Assembly (NCBI GenBank): GCA_041287865.1
Contig: JBGGMV010000097.1
Span: 1 to 64,000, forward strand
Length of the DNA stretch: 64,000 nucleotides
Direction of reading: 5' to 3'
DNA from: JAPWJZ01 sp041287865
GTDB taxonomy: Bacteria > Pseudomonadota > Alphaproteobacteria > Micavibrionales > UBA2020
Position 1 is the stretch's first letter, and the number at the start of each line of letters is the position of its first letter. Of this stretch, positions 41,874-51,425 are shown in pieces. The translations under genes and the position numbers were made by a program. The notes below the pieces were generated by a model. It saw only the letters and a program-made list of their open reading frames with translations. It did not search any database and was not told the origin of the DNA.

Positions 41874-43327
41874 GCGGACACGTGAAGGTAAAACTCGCCA
41901 TACTGCTGTTCCTGCTGGCTGCGCCCGCCTTGGCGCAGGCGGAGATGACGCCGGAGCAGATGTACGGCTACAAGACCTTCCTGCGCCTGCACCCGCCCAA
42001 GGAAAAACCCGTCAAATACAACCTCTATCCGCATGACGGGCCGGTGATCGGGTACGGGCAGGATATCCCGCTCTGCCCCGCGCTCCGCGACGAAGCGACC
42101 TACGAGAACAAGACGGAGCTTAAATCGCTGCGCCACGGCAAGAACGGCTGGCTGTTCCGCACCATCGACTTCCGCACGGATTTCATGGCGTCCAAGGAAA
42201 CGCTATCCTACCTTACGCGCCTGAACCGCCTGCTGGCGTCCAAGGGCCAGACGCTGGTCGTCGCCTTCCAGCCCTCGCGAGCCATGGCCAGCGCGGCATA
42301 CCTTGATCCCGCCGATCTTCCGACCGGTTACACGCCGCAGAAGCAGAAGGAGGGCTACAAGGCCTTCCTGAAGCAGCTGAACGACGCCGGAATCATCGCG
42401 CCCGACCTGTCCGAGATCCCCGCCGGCATCACCTATTTCCCCAAGGGCGATTTCCACTGGGCCCCCGCCGGCGCACGCGACGCGGCGCTGAAGATATCCA
42501 AGGCCGTCAAGAACCTGCCGGCCTACGACGACCTGCCGGAAAAGGAATTCGAGTCCAAAATCACCGGCCTTGGCCCCGCCGACCGCGGCGCTTTCGAGGA
42601 ATTCTTGCAAAGCACCTGCAAGGTCAACATCGAGCTGACGAGCGAGCCCTACTGGCAATCCACGGGCACGGCTGGCGCTGCGGAAGACCTGCTGGGCGAC
42701 GGTTCCGCCCCGGGCGTCACGCTGCTGGGCACCAGTAACTCTTCGGAGGAGCAGAAATTCAACTTCGCCGGTTTCCTGCGCCAGTACCTGAATGCCGACG
42801 TGTACAACGCGGCGGTGCTGGGCGGCGGTTTCGGGTCATCATCCTTCCGCTATTATGCCTCCGACGAATACCGCCAGCAGCCGCCGAAGATCGTGGTCTG
42901 GGAATTCCTGCCGCAGCATAACTACAACAACGCTGAATCGCTGGCATCCTTGCGCCAGATGATCCCCGCCGTGCAGGGCGCCTGCGAGCCCACGGCGGCC
43001 CTTGCCACCTATAAAGGCCCCGTCACCGCGGAAAAATCGGAAATTTTCAAGAAGCTGCCGGCGGAGAAGCTGCGCAACGCCTATCTTTACCTGCACCTGA
43101 CCGCGCCGGCCGACCGCGACCTCAAGCTGGAAATCCTTTACAGCAACGGCGACGCCGACCAGGTTGACCTGACCCGTTCCACCCGCGCGGCCAATAACGG
43201 CAAATACTTCCTCGAGCTTGGCCACGACAACGACGGCATCCTGTCGGCCAAGATGATCACGACACCCGCGAAAGGCACGCTGGAGGCGCGGCTCTGCAGT
43301 TACCCGACCAAAATGGCGGAGAAATAA
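41870..43327 (+). CDS. algX: alginate O-acetyltransferase AlgX
   Basis: A 485-aa periplasmic SGNH-type acetyltransferase with a C-terminal carbohydrate-binding module, the last enzyme that puts acetyl groups on the polymer. Signal peptide residues 1-24. Catalytic Asp and His are in KGDFHWAPAGARDA (about 199-206) and the nucleophile Ser in LLGTSNSSEEQ (about 287); the CBM occupies about residues 375-480. Length close to Pseudomonas AlgX (474 aa). Start taken as the GTG at 41870 that overlaps the algF stop; GTG 41882 is an alternative. Its stop is immediately followed by the algG start. Confidence 0.92.
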   Translation: MSGHVKVKLAILLFLLAAPALAQAEMTPEQMYGYKTFLRLHPPKEKPVKYNLYPHDGPVIGYGQDIPLCPALRDEATYENKTELKSLRHGKNGWLFRTIDFRTDFMASKETLSYLTRLNRLLASKGQTLVVAFQPSRAMASAAYLDPADLPTGYTPQKQKEGYKAFLKQLNDAGIIAPDLSEIPAGITYFPKGDFHWAPAGARDAALKISKAVKNLPAYDDLPEKEFESKITGLGPADRGAFEEFLQSTCKVNIELTSEPYWQSTGTAGAAEDLLGDGSAPGVTLLGTSNSSEEQKFNFAGFLRQYLNADVYNAAVLGGGFGSSSFRYYASDEYRQQPPKIVVWEFLPQHNYNNAESLASLRQMIPAVQGACEPTAALATYKGPVTAEKSEIFKKLPAEKLRNAYLYLHLTAPADRDLKLEILYSNGDADQVDLTRSTRAANNGKYFLELGHDNDGILSAKMITTPAKGTLEARLCSYPTKMAEK

Positions 43328-44923
43328 ATGTTCGCATCCCGCGCCCTGATGGCCCTGCTGGTCTTTGCGCTGATTTCAACGGTGGTATTCTTCAAGTTTC
43401 ACGGCTTCTTCATCCAGACCGGATCGAAGGCCATGCGCGAAATCGTTCTTGAAAAAGGCAATCCGGTCGAGCCCGGCGAATATGCCGCCAAGGTCATGTC
43501 CGGCCGGGCACCTGCCGGCGTCGCGGCCCTGCCCGATGTTGCGGGTTTTACCGTCGAAAACATCGAGCGCGAGGCGCCGGCCTTCGCCCCCGGCAAAATC
43601 AACGTACGCGACATGATCGGCCTGCCGGGCTTACGCGAATTCATCAAGAAAGACGGGCGCGTGCAGCGCCTGCGCCTCTCGCAGGGCGAGGTCAACCCGC
43701 TCGCCATCGTCGTGGAAAGCGGCAAATACGATTTCCGGCGCCTCGTGGAGGAAACGGACAAAATCCGCCCCGGCCTTATCGTGCGCAAGGGGGATAAATA
43801 CCTGATCCGCGCGCCCATTCTGGTGCAGCACGGCGCGGCGCTGGTGATATCGGGTAAGGATTCAGACGAATACCTGCTGTCGAAGGACCAGACGGTTTTC
43901 ATCGCCAATGCAGGCGACCTTTATGTGCTCCGCGCGCGCATTACGGGATGGGACGAAAAGACAAACGGCCCCGCGCTGTTCGAAGACCGCAAAAGCTTCC
44001 GCCCCTTCCTTGTCAGCTGGACGGGCGGGCGCATGTACCTTGCCGGATCGTCCTTCTCGCACCTCGGCTACCGCAAGGGAAAATCATATGGGTTAACTTA
44101 TTCCAGCTGCCAGCCCTGCCTTGACCAGAAAGCCGACCTGCCGCGCCCGACCGGCGCGATCGTCGGCAATACGTTTACGGCCCTTTATTACGGGCTTTAC
44201 ACCTATGAAGCCGACGATATCGCCATCGTCGGCAATACTTACGCCGATAACATCATCTACGGCATCGACCCGCACGACCGTTCCCGCCGCCTGATCATCG
44301 CCAACAACGAGGTTTACGGCAGCGGCAAGAAACACGGCATCATCATTTCCCGCGACGTCGACGACAGCTGGATCTTCGGCAACAACAGCCACCACAACGT
44401 CGGCTCCGGCATCATGATCGACCGGCAAAGCCGCAACAACATCATCGCCAACAACGTCTCCGCCCATAACGGCGGCGACGGCATGACCTTTTTCGAAAGC
44501 CCCGATAACGTCATCTATGGCAACCAGATCTACCGCAACAAGATGAGCGGCATCCGGATCCGCAACAGCTGGAACCTGCGCTTCTTCAACGACCAGATCG
44601 CCGATAACGGCCGCGTCGCCGTCGTGGTCTACGCCGCCAGCCTTGCCGAAAGCCAGAAGGACCGCGACCTGAAAATGGACCCCTACAGCGTGCGCGCTGG
44701 CGCGGATTTCACCGATACGGTCTTCAAGCTGGCCGAAGGCAAGCCCGCGTTCAAGGTCGACGGCGCGGAGCGCCTGGCGCTGTCGGGCGTGCACCTGCTG
44801 TCGGGCGACGCGGTCTTCGCGGGTCGCCTCTTTGCGGCGGATCCCGGCGTGCTGCGCGGCATCAGCGAGAACGCCCGCACGGTGGTCGTCGAGAACAAGG
44901 TGGCCAAGAATGAACTTCAATAG
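43328..44923 (+). CDS. algG: periplasmic mannuronan C5-epimerase AlgG
   Basis: A 531-aa enzyme converting mannuronate to guluronate in the growing polymer. An N-terminal hydrophobic segment (about 7-25) serves as signal or anchor. The core is a right-handed beta-helix of repeated strands (IVGNTYADNIIYGIDPHDRS, then IIANNEVYG, FGNNSHHNVGSGIMIDRQS, and so on) with the catalytic DPHD motif at about residues 317-320 (YGIDPHDRS). Length fits (Pseudomonas 543 aa). Also structurally needed in the secretion complex in Pseudomonas. Between algX and algJ; the 3' end overlaps algJ by 14 bp. Confidence 0.94.
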   Translation: MFASRALMALLVFALISTVVFFKFHGFFIQTGSKAMREIVLEKGNPVEPGEYAAKVMSGRAPAGVAALPDVAGFTVENIEREAPAFAPGKINVRDMIGLPGLREFIKKDGRVQRLRLSQGEVNPLAIVVESGKYDFRRLVEETDKIRPGLIVRKGDKYLIRAPILVQHGAALVISGKDSDEYLLSKDQTVFIANAGDLYVLRARITGWDEKTNGPALFEDRKSFRPFLVSWTGGRMYLAGSSFSHLGYRKGKSYGLTYSSCQPCLDQKADLPRPTGAIVGNTFTALYYGLYTYEADDIAIVGNTYADNIIYGIDPHDRSRRLIIANNEVYGSGKKHGIIISRDVDDSWIFGNNSHHNVGSGIMIDRQSRNNIIANNVSAHNGGDGMTFFESPDNVIYGNQIYRNKMSGIRIRNSWNLRFFNDQIADNGRVAVVVYAASLAESQKDRDLKMDPYSVRAGADFTDTVFKLAEGKPAFKVDGAERLALSGVHLLSGDAVFAGRLFAADPGVLRGISENARTVVVENKVAKNELQ

Positions 44924-45950
44924 CAATTTCACCTCCGGCGCGTTCTTCCTGCTGTTCACCGGCGCGTCCTTTGCGATGGCGCTGTCGCACCTGCCCGCCA
45001 CCACGGCGCAGCTGGAAACGCCCTCGGCCGAAGCATTGCTGAAGGGCGCCTGGGCGCCGAAATTCGAGGACCAGCTGAACAAGGCGCTGCCCGTGGCGAC
45101 GGCCAGCCGCAATTTCTGGGGCGGCGCAGAATATGCGGCGTTCCATGACGGGCGCAAGGGCGTCGTGACGGGCCTTGACGGCTGGCTTTTCACCTCGGAG
45201 GAGTTTTCCTGCCCCGCGCGCTATGAAACAAATCTGGCTGAAAACCTCGCCTATATCGAAAAAACCGCCGCGCGGGCGAAGGTGGCGGTCGTGCTGATCC
45301 CCGCCAAGGCGCGCGTCTATGCCGCGCAGACGGGGAAAGAGATGCCGCCCTGCCGCAAATGGCTCTATGACGAAGCCATGTCTTTCCTGAAGCTGCGCAA
45401 TATAGAAGCACCGCAGCTGCTGCCCGCCATGACAGGGCGCGACGGTGTATTCCTGAAAACAGACACCCACTGGTCGCCCGCGGGCGCGCGCATCGCCGCG
45501 CAGGAAATCTCTCTGCTGCTCGCCGACGCAGGGTTCGAGAAGCACGCCTACCGGACAAAATCAGGCGACATGAAAGAACGCGCGGGCGACCTGACGCGCT
45601 ATGTGCCGGGCGTGGATTTTGAAAAGGATAAATACCCCGCCTTCACGACGGCGGAGGAAGTCACGGTTGCGGCCGCCGGCGCAGCGCAGGACCTTTTCGG
45701 CACGGCAGCCCCGCCCGTTACGCTGGTCGGCACCAGTTACAGCGCCAATCCCGACTGGCATTTCGAGGGATTTTTGAAGGAATCGCTGCAGGCTGACGTG
45801 CTGAACATGGCGGACGAGGGCCAGGGGCCTTTCACGGTCATGGATGCCTATCTTGAAAGCACGGCCTGGAAAGAAAACCCGCCGGCGCTGATCGTCTGGG
45901 AAATTCCGGAGCGTTATTTGCTCATGCCTCACGGCGTGCCGCCGGTATAA
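44910..45950 (+). CDS. algJ: alginate O-acetyltransferase AlgJ
   Basis: A 346-aa SGNH-like periplasmic protein, thought to receive acetyl from AlgI and pass it to AlgX. N-terminal hydrophobic segment (about 9-25) is an uncleaved anchor or signal. Catalytic Asp-His in FLKTDTHWSPAGARIA and Ser in LVGTSYSANPDWHFEGF, the same pair as in AlgX but without the binding module. Start at 44910 overlaps algG by 14 bp; the longer frame upstream only shadows algG. Last gene of its operon; algL converges from the other side 18 bp downstream. Confidence 0.9.
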   Translation: MNFNSNFTSGAFFLLFTGASFAMALSHLPATTAQLETPSAEALLKGAWAPKFEDQLNKALPVATASRNFWGGAEYAAFHDGRKGVVTGLDGWLFTSEEFSCPARYETNLAENLAYIEKTAARAKVAVVLIPAKARVYAAQTGKEMPPCRKWLYDEAMSFLKLRNIEAPQLLPAMTGRDGVFLKTDTHWSPAGARIAAQEISLLLADAGFEKHAYRTKSGDMKERAGDLTRYVPGVDFEKDKYPAFTTAEEVTVAAAGAAQDLFGTAAPPVTLVGTSYSANPDWHFEGFLKESLQADVLNMADEGQGPFTVMDAYLESTAWKENPPALIVWEIPERYLLMPHGVPPV

Positions 45951-45968
45951 ATATCCCGTACCGCCGGC

Positions 45969-47099
45969 TTAGCCCTTCTTCTCTTCTTTCTTATCCTTCT
46001 TGGGCGATGCCACCAGCATCTCGCCGTAGAGCAGCGTAATGTTGCCGCCAAAGCGGCTCTGCTTCATCGGGCGGAAGGTCTTGAGCGCGGCGTCGGCCTT
46101 GGGGTCGGCATAATGCTTGCGGTAAATTTCCACCCAGCCGAGATCGGACGAGGTCGCGGCGCGGGCCGTGTCCTGTTCTTCCTGCGTCGCCTCCGCGAAG
46201 AAAGCGGGATCGCCGATATTCTTCAGGCAAAGCTCGCCAAGGCGCTTCAGGCCCTGGTTGTTTTCGCTGAACAGGTCGATGCCGTTGCGCTCCGCCGCAT
46301 GGGCAAAGAGGAACAGCGGCATGGCGGCGAAATTGTGGTAGAGGAAGGCCCTGCGGCCGCGCGCGAGCTCGAGCGGCAGCGCGCCCTTGTCGTTGATCTG
46401 CGCGATGCCCTGCCGCGCGCGGGAAACGCCCCAGTCGAGGAATTCCCGATCGTTCAGCGCAAGGCCGGCGGCGCCCACGCCCCAGGCCGCCCAGTAAAGA
46501 TGGTTGTTCTGGCGCGACTTCAATTCCGTATCGCGCGAATAGTCCGATTTCACGCGGGTGGCCACCTCGCGGATCCAGTTTTCGACCTTTTGCCGCTTGG
46601 CGGGGTCGAGCTGCGGTTCGTCGCGGATCTGCATATAGCCGCTGGCGATCGAGCCCAGCAGCCATTTGCGCGTATATTCGCCGTTCTTGTTGACCTCGCC
46701 CAGGAGCGCGCCGCCCTCGGCCCAGGCCGCCATCCAGTCGAGGCCGCAGGCCGCGACATCGGGGCGCGGCGGGTTCGATTTCACGTAGCGGTTGCCCATA
46801 TGGGCAAGGCCGACCTCGAACTGCGACGCGGGCTTCGACGCTTTTTTGTAAGCGGCATGGGCCTCCTTGTCGACGATCGAATGGGTCTTGTCGCCTTCCT
46901 TGTAAAAGGTATGCATCTGCAGGTCGCGCATGACGGCGGGCACCGCTTCGCAGGTGAAGGGCTTGTTGTCCTTCTTGCCGGTCTTGGCCCGCACCGATTT
47001 CACGTCGAAGGGCGCGGCGAGGTTCTGCGTCGCCAGCGCGCTCGTCGTGAACAAGGCAAGGGCAAGGCCGCCAGCGGCCAGTGTCATGAGCTTCTGCAT
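45969..47099 (-). CDS. algL: periplasmic alginate lyase AlgL (PL5)
   Basis: A 376-aa poly(beta-D-mannuronate) lyase. Signal peptide residues 1-23 (cut after ALA). Family 5 alpha/alpha-barrel with the catalytic Asn-His in SRQNNHLYWAAWG (about 199) and the Tyr/Arg region ELARGRRAFLYHNFAAMPL (about 250). It degrades alginate trapped in the periplasm. C-terminus ends in a Lys/Glu-rich tail. Last gene of alg44-algA-algK-algE-algC-algL; 4 bp after algC. Confidence 0.94.
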   Translation of the reverse strand: MQKLMTLAAGGLALALFTTSALATQNLAAPFDVKSVRAKTGKKDNKPFTCEAVPAVMRDLQMHTFYKEGDKTHSIVDKEAHAAYKKASKPASQFEVGLAHMGNRYVKSNPPRPDVAACGLDWMAAWAEGGALLGEVNKNGEYTRKWLLGSIASGYMQIRDEPQLDPAKRQKVENWIREVATRVKSDYSRDTELKSRQNNHLYWAAWGVGAAGLALNDREFLDWGVSRARQGIAQINDKGALPLELARGRRAFLYHNFAAMPLFLFAHAAERNGIDLFSENNQGLKRLGELCLKNIGDPAFFAEATQEEQDTARAATSSDLGWVEIYRKHYADPKADAALKTFRPMKQSRFGGNITLLYGEMLVASPKKDKKEEKKG

Positions 47100-47103
47100 G
47101 AGC

Positions 47104-48603
47104 TTACGCCGCCTTCAGTTTCTGGTCGTAATCGCCCACGTGCGGGAAACCGGCCAGAACCGTCTCGATCTCGGTGAACATCGAATACATCTGCTGGCGC
47201 GATACCGGGCTTTCGACCACCACGACCAGTGACGGTTTATTGGACGAGGCGCGCACAAGGCCCCAGGTGCCGTCCGGCAGCGTGACGCGCACGCCGTTGG
47301 TGGTGACGAGGCCCGAGATTTTCTGGCCCAGCACCGGCACGCCTTTTTCCATGCGTTCCTGGTAATGGCGCGTCACGGCCTCGACCACCGCGTATTTGCG
47401 GTCATCGGGGCAATGCGGCGACATGGTGGGGGAGCTCCAGGTGACGGGGAGTTCCGCGCGCAATTCCCCGAGGCTCTTGTCCGGCTGGCGGTCAAGCATG
47501 CGGCAGATAGCGACAGCAGAGAGCAAGCCGTCGTCATAGCCGCGGCCGAGCGGCGCGTTGAAGAAGAAATGCCCGCTCTTCTCGAAACCGGCCAGCGCCT
47601 CCAGTTCGTGAACGCGGCGCTTGATATAGGAATGGCCGGTCTTCCAGTAATCGGTATGCACGTTGCGCGCCTTCAGCACGGGGTCGCTGTGGTAAAGGCC
47701 TGTCGATTTCACGTCGACCACGAAGACAGGGTTCTTGTACACCAGCGACAGGTCGCGGGCCAGCAGCACGCCCACCTTGTCGGCGAAAATCTCCTCGCCC
47801 GTGTCATCGACGACGCCGCAGCGGTCGCCGTCGCCATCGAAGGCAAAACCCAGGTCCGCGCCGCTTTCCTTCACCATGGCGCTGAGCGCATGGAGCATGT
47901 CCATGTCCTCGGGGTTGGGGTTGCAGCGGGGGAAGGTGTAATCAAGCTCGCAATCCATCTCGACAACGTCGACGCCGATGGCGCGCAGCGCCTGCGGGGC
48001 ATAGGCGCCGGCCGTGCCGTTGCCGCAGGCGACGACAGCCTTGACCTTGCGCTTCAGCTTGCCGTCCTTGGCGAGGTCGGCGAGGTATTTTTCCTTGATG
48101 CCGTCGACCGTCGTCCACGATCCGCCGGGGCGCGTCTGGCATTTATCCTGCAGCACGATATCGCGCAGGCGGCCCATCTGCTCGGGGCCGAAGGTCAGCG
48201 GGCGCTCGGCGCCGATCTTGACGCCGGTCCAGCCGTTTTCGTTGTGGCTTGCGGTCACCATGGCGACGGCGGGGCAATCGAGCGCGAATTGCGCGTAGTA
48301 GGCGACGGGGGAAAGGGCGAGGCCGATGTCCTTGACGCGGCAGCCGGCGGCCACAAGGCCCAAAATCATGGCGTGCTTGATGGTCGCGCTATAAGAACGG
48401 TAATCGTGGCCGACGACGATGGAAGGTTCGACGCCCAGTTCATGGAGGAGCGTGCCGATGCCAAGGCCCAGCTGCTGCACGCCGCGCAGGTTCAGTTGTT
48501 CGGGATAGAGCCAGCGCGCGTCATACTCGCGGAAACCGGCAGGGGAAATCAGGATATCGCGCTCGAAAGCCTCCGTATTCGGCTTGATCTGGGCGTGGGA
48601 CAT
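47104..48603 (-). CDS. algC: phosphomannomutase / phosphoglucomutase AlgC
   Basis: A 499-aa phosphohexomutase converting mannose-6-phosphate to mannose-1-phosphate for GDP-mannose synthesis. Phospho-serine loop in MVTASHNENGWTGVK (about 115-129), magnesium loop FAFDGDGDRCGV (about 256-267), sugar-specificity loop around FEKSGHFFFNAPLG (about 345) and phosphate-binding RASSNKPSLVVV near the C-terminus (about 456). In Pseudomonas algC lies away from the alg operon; here it is inside it, which makes the locus self-sufficient for GDP-mannuronate. Confidence 0.93.
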   Translation of the reverse strand: MSHAQIKPNTEAFERDILISPAGFREYDARWLYPEQLNLRGVQQLGLGIGTLLHELGVEPSIVVGHDYRSYSATIKHAMILGLVAAGCRVKDIGLALSPVAYYAQFALDCPAVAMVTASHNENGWTGVKIGAERPLTFGPEQMGRLRDIVLQDKCQTRPGGSWTTVDGIKEKYLADLAKDGKLKRKVKAVVACGNGTAGAYAPQALRAIGVDVVEMDCELDYTFPRCNPNPEDMDMLHALSAMVKESGADLGFAFDGDGDRCGVVDDTGEEIFADKVGVLLARDLSLVYKNPVFVVDVKSTGLYHSDPVLKARNVHTDYWKTGHSYIKRRVHELEALAGFEKSGHFFFNAPLGRGYDDGLLSAVAICRMLDRQPDKSLGELRAELPVTWSSPTMSPHCPDDRKYAVVEAVTRHYQERMEKGVPVLGQKISGLVTTNGVRVTLPDGTWGLVRASSNKPSLVVVVESPVSRQQMYSMFTEIETVLAGFPHVGDYDQKLKAA

Positions 48604-48619
48604 GTCTCGTGACCTTTCA

Positions 48620-50065
48620 TCATAACTTGATTTTCAACTCCACGAGACCACGTACGGCAGTTTCCCCGTCGCTGGGGCCGAAAGCGTCACCGGCATGGAA
48701 GACGCCGATGCTGCTCCGGAGATTCATGTCCTGAACGTGCGGAACGGTAATTTCCGCCTCTTTCAGGATATCCACGTTAAACAGGAGGTCGAGCCCCTGC
48801 CCCAGGTCACGGTCCACGCCGTTAAGCGTGGTAATGACGCCGTTCGCCGAGAGGGAGGTGGCTCTTTCATCAAGCCTGTAATACCGGTAGACAATGCCCG
48901 CGTTGCTGGCGTCGAATACCGGCATGGTCGCCCCCGCCGCGAGAACATGGATATTGTTGAGCTCCGGCCGAAGCGCGGTGCCGTAGTTATCCGTGTTCTC
49001 GGTTAACGCGCCGAAGCGGCTAAAGTTCCCGTTCAATCCGCTCTGGCGGAAACCGTTGTCTTCCTGCGCCGTGCCGGGGTTTTCGTCGCCCGAGGCGAAG
49101 GCATAGCCGAAGTGCAGGATGGGCGAGGCATTGGGCAGCGGCACGTCGACCGCGCCGTCAAAGGCCCAGCCGCTGACGTCGCGGGAGGTGAGCGCGTTAA
49201 CGATTTGCGTGCCGGGGCCGAAGGGCGCCGTGCCGGTCACGACCTCGTCGCCTTCCACCGCCATCAGGTCGGCGCGGTAGGCGAATTTGTTGTCGCCCGT
49301 CGTGGGCAGGCGCGTCTCGCCGGAGGCGCGGACGCCGAACCAGACAAGGTCGTGCGTTTCGCTGTCCACATCGTCTGAGGCGAAAATATCGCCGAGGTTC
49401 ACGTCCGAATGGTCGTTCTGGACCTGGATGCGGCCTTCGAGAAAGTTCTGGTAGTAATATTGCCACGACGCGGAGCCGAGGAAGCGGGTGACGTCTTCCT
49501 CGTTATTGCCGAAATCGTCGCCGCCGGTGCGGTAGGACATCAGGTTCTCGCCGCCCGCGATAAAGCCGGAGAAGAGCGTTGAATCATAGTAAACGTTCGC
49601 AGCGTCGAAGTTGCGGTTCCACCACACGCCATAGGGATCGCGCATTTTCTGGCGGCCGATGCGCACGCCTGCGGGCGTGTCGCCGATATCGTCAAACTGG
49701 AAATAGGACTGCCGCCATTCGAGGAAGCTGTCGCCGCGCGAGAGCGAGCCGGTGTCGTTGCTCTCGTAACCCGCCTTGCCGGCGCTGGCGACGGCGCGCC
49801 CCTCCCAGAAGAACAGCACATCTTCGGTGATGTCGGCGTAAACCTTGAAGCGCGCCTCGAGCGCGGCCGTGCCGATGGTGTCGCTGCCCATGGTGTCGAG
49901 GTCGCCGTTGTCGAGGCCGATGCCCTGCGCGCGCAATTCCGTTTCGACGCGCACGGCCGGCGTTTCTTTCACCGGTTCTGTCGCCGCGAAGGCCTGGGGC
50001 GAAACGCCCATCATCAAAAATGCAAATAGCGCCGCAACACGAGCCTGCCCTGAAATGGCTGCCAT
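48620..50065 (-). CDS. algE: outer-membrane alginate exporter AlgE
   Basis: A 481-aa outer-membrane beta-barrel that lets alginate out of the cell. Start at 50065 has GGGAG upstream and opens the signal peptide (cut near QAFA); the 30-residue upstream extension does not look like a signal. The mature sequence shows amphipathic strands throughout (DVLFFWEGRAVASAG; GVRIGRQKMRDPYGVWWNRNF) with many Arg in the lumen-facing strands, as expected for the anion-selective alginate pore, and ends in LVELKIKL. Matches the alginate-export family. Between algK and algC. Confidence 0.9.
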   Translation of the reverse strand: MAAISGQARVAALFAFLMMGVSPQAFAATEPVKETPAVRVETELRAQGIGLDNGDLDTMGSDTIGTAALEARFKVYADITEDVLFFWEGRAVASAGKAGYESNDTGSLSRGDSFLEWRQSYFQFDDIGDTPAGVRIGRQKMRDPYGVWWNRNFDAANVYYDSTLFSGFIAGGENLMSYRTGGDDFGNNEEDVTRFLGSASWQYYYQNFLEGRIQVQNDHSDVNLGDIFASDDVDSETHDLVWFGVRASGETRLPTTGDNKFAYRADLMAVEGDEVVTGTAPFGPGTQIVNALTSRDVSGWAFDGAVDVPLPNASPILHFGYAFASGDENPGTAQEDNGFRQSGLNGNFSRFGALTENTDNYGTALRPELNNIHVLAAGATMPVFDASNAGIVYRYYRLDERATSLSANGVITTLNGVDRDLGQGLDLLFNVDILKEAEITVPHVQDMNLRSSIGVFHAGDAFGPSDGETAVRGLVELKIKL

Positions 50066-50093
50066 CAGAAATCTCCCTTTTCGAGTTAGGGGA

Positions 50094-51425
50094 TCAGTCG
50101 CGATTGGCGATCTGATAGGCTCTGGAAATACCCTCCGGTTGGAGCTTTTTCTCAAGACTTGTAATCTTCTTGTCCAGGCCTGCGACCCCGGCCTTGCGCG
50201 CCTGATAAAGCAGCGACAAGGCCTGAACTATATCAACGGGTCGCCCTTCACCCTTTTTATACATCTCCGCGATGCGAACCAAGGCCCTTTTATCGCCGGA
50301 TTTGAGCGCATTGTTGTAATTTTCCATCGCAGTGTCATATTTACCCAGTCTTTTCTGCACGTCGCCCAGCGGCAGATAGGCGTCGCGGCGGCCATGAACG
50401 CTGGCCGCGGAAACAAGTTCCCTCTCCGCTTCAATATTTTTTCCGGCTTTCTTATGCAACTGTCCAAGATTATAAACCGCCTTGGTATTGCCTGCCGCAA
50501 GCGAGTTTTCGAAGGCGGATTCAGCCTTTTCTGTGTTGCCGGCGTCCTTATGCAGCTTTCCCAGCCTGTAATGCAGCTGGCGGTCGCCCAAGGCGGCCCC
50601 CTTGGTCCAGGCGGCCTCGGCCAGGTCGGCGCGGCCCCGGGCCTGATGGAGGTCTCCCAGATGCCTGTAGGCGGCTATATCGCCGGTCTGGGCCGCACGG
50701 GTGAAATCGTTAACGGCTAGGTCGGTCTTGCCCTGTTTCTCGTGGATGACGCCAAGGTGGAAGTTGGCGTCCCCATGGCCCGCCGCCAGCGCCTTGGTAA
50801 AGGCCCGCTCGGCTTCGCCATAGCGGTTACGCGCCAGGTAAAGCTTGCCGAGGCGGTACCAGGCATGGGTGTCGCCCGCCGCCACGGCATTGCCGAAATA
50901 TTTATCCGCCTGCGCCGTATTGCCCCGCGCCTCGGCCACCAGGCCCAGCTGGTACCAGGCCCGACTGTCGCCGCCATTGGCCGCCGCCAGGAAGTGTTTT
51001 TCCGCGCCGGCGTAATTGTTCTGCTCGAGGTCGAGCGCGCCAAGCTGGTAGTAAGACCTGCGGTCGCCCAGCATCAGCGCCTTGCTGAACATGCCGCGCG
51101 CCTTGTCGCGGTTGACGGGCGCGCCTTTGCCTTCCTTGTAAGCCTTGCCAAGCGCGATATAGGCGCCCGGGTATTTCTCGCGCGTGGCGTGCTCGAACAG
51201 CCTGACCGCGCCTTTCGGATCGGCGGGAACGCCGGTGCCGGTCATCTTCATTTCGCCCAGCTTGGTTTCCGCTTCGGGAAAGCCGCGACGGGCCAGTTCG
51301 TCCCAATGGGCGCGGGCGGTTTTGTAATCGCCCTGCTTGTAGGCGTTGTCGGCCGTGTCGAGGTCGGCGGCGCAGCCTGCCAGCAGCACGACGAGGGCGC
51401 AGGAGGAAACGAATTTCCTGATCAT
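50094..51425 (-). CDS. algK: outer-membrane TPR lipoprotein AlgK
   Basis: A 443-aa lipoprotein (lipobox LLAGCA, Cys about residue 18) consisting of about ten Sel1/TPR helix pairs (for example FGNAVAAGDTHAWYRLGKLY). In Pseudomonas AlgK binds AlgE and scaffolds the periplasmic export complex. Its ATG overlaps the algA stop by 4 bp (ATGA). Sequence similarity among AlgK proteins is low, so the name rests on lipobox, repeat type, size (Pseudomonas 475 aa) and position. Confidence 0.85.
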   Translation of the reverse strand: MIRKFVSSCALVVLLAGCAADLDTADNAYKQGDYKTARAHWDELARRGFPEAETKLGEMKMTGTGVPADPKGAVRLFEHATREKYPGAYIALGKAYKEGKGAPVNRDKARGMFSKALMLGDRRSYYQLGALDLEQNNYAGAEKHFLAAANGGDSRAWYQLGLVAEARGNTAQADKYFGNAVAAGDTHAWYRLGKLYLARNRYGEAERAFTKALAAGHGDANFHLGVIHEKQGKTDLAVNDFTRAAQTGDIAAYRHLGDLHQARGRADLAEAAWTKGAALGDRQLHYRLGKLHKDAGNTEKAESAFENSLAAGNTKAVYNLGQLHKKAGKNIEAERELVSAASVHGRRDAYLPLGDVQKRLGKYDTAMENYNNALKSGDKRALVRIAEMYKKGEGRPVDIVQALSLLYQARKAGVAGLDKKITSLEKKLQPEGISRAYQIANRD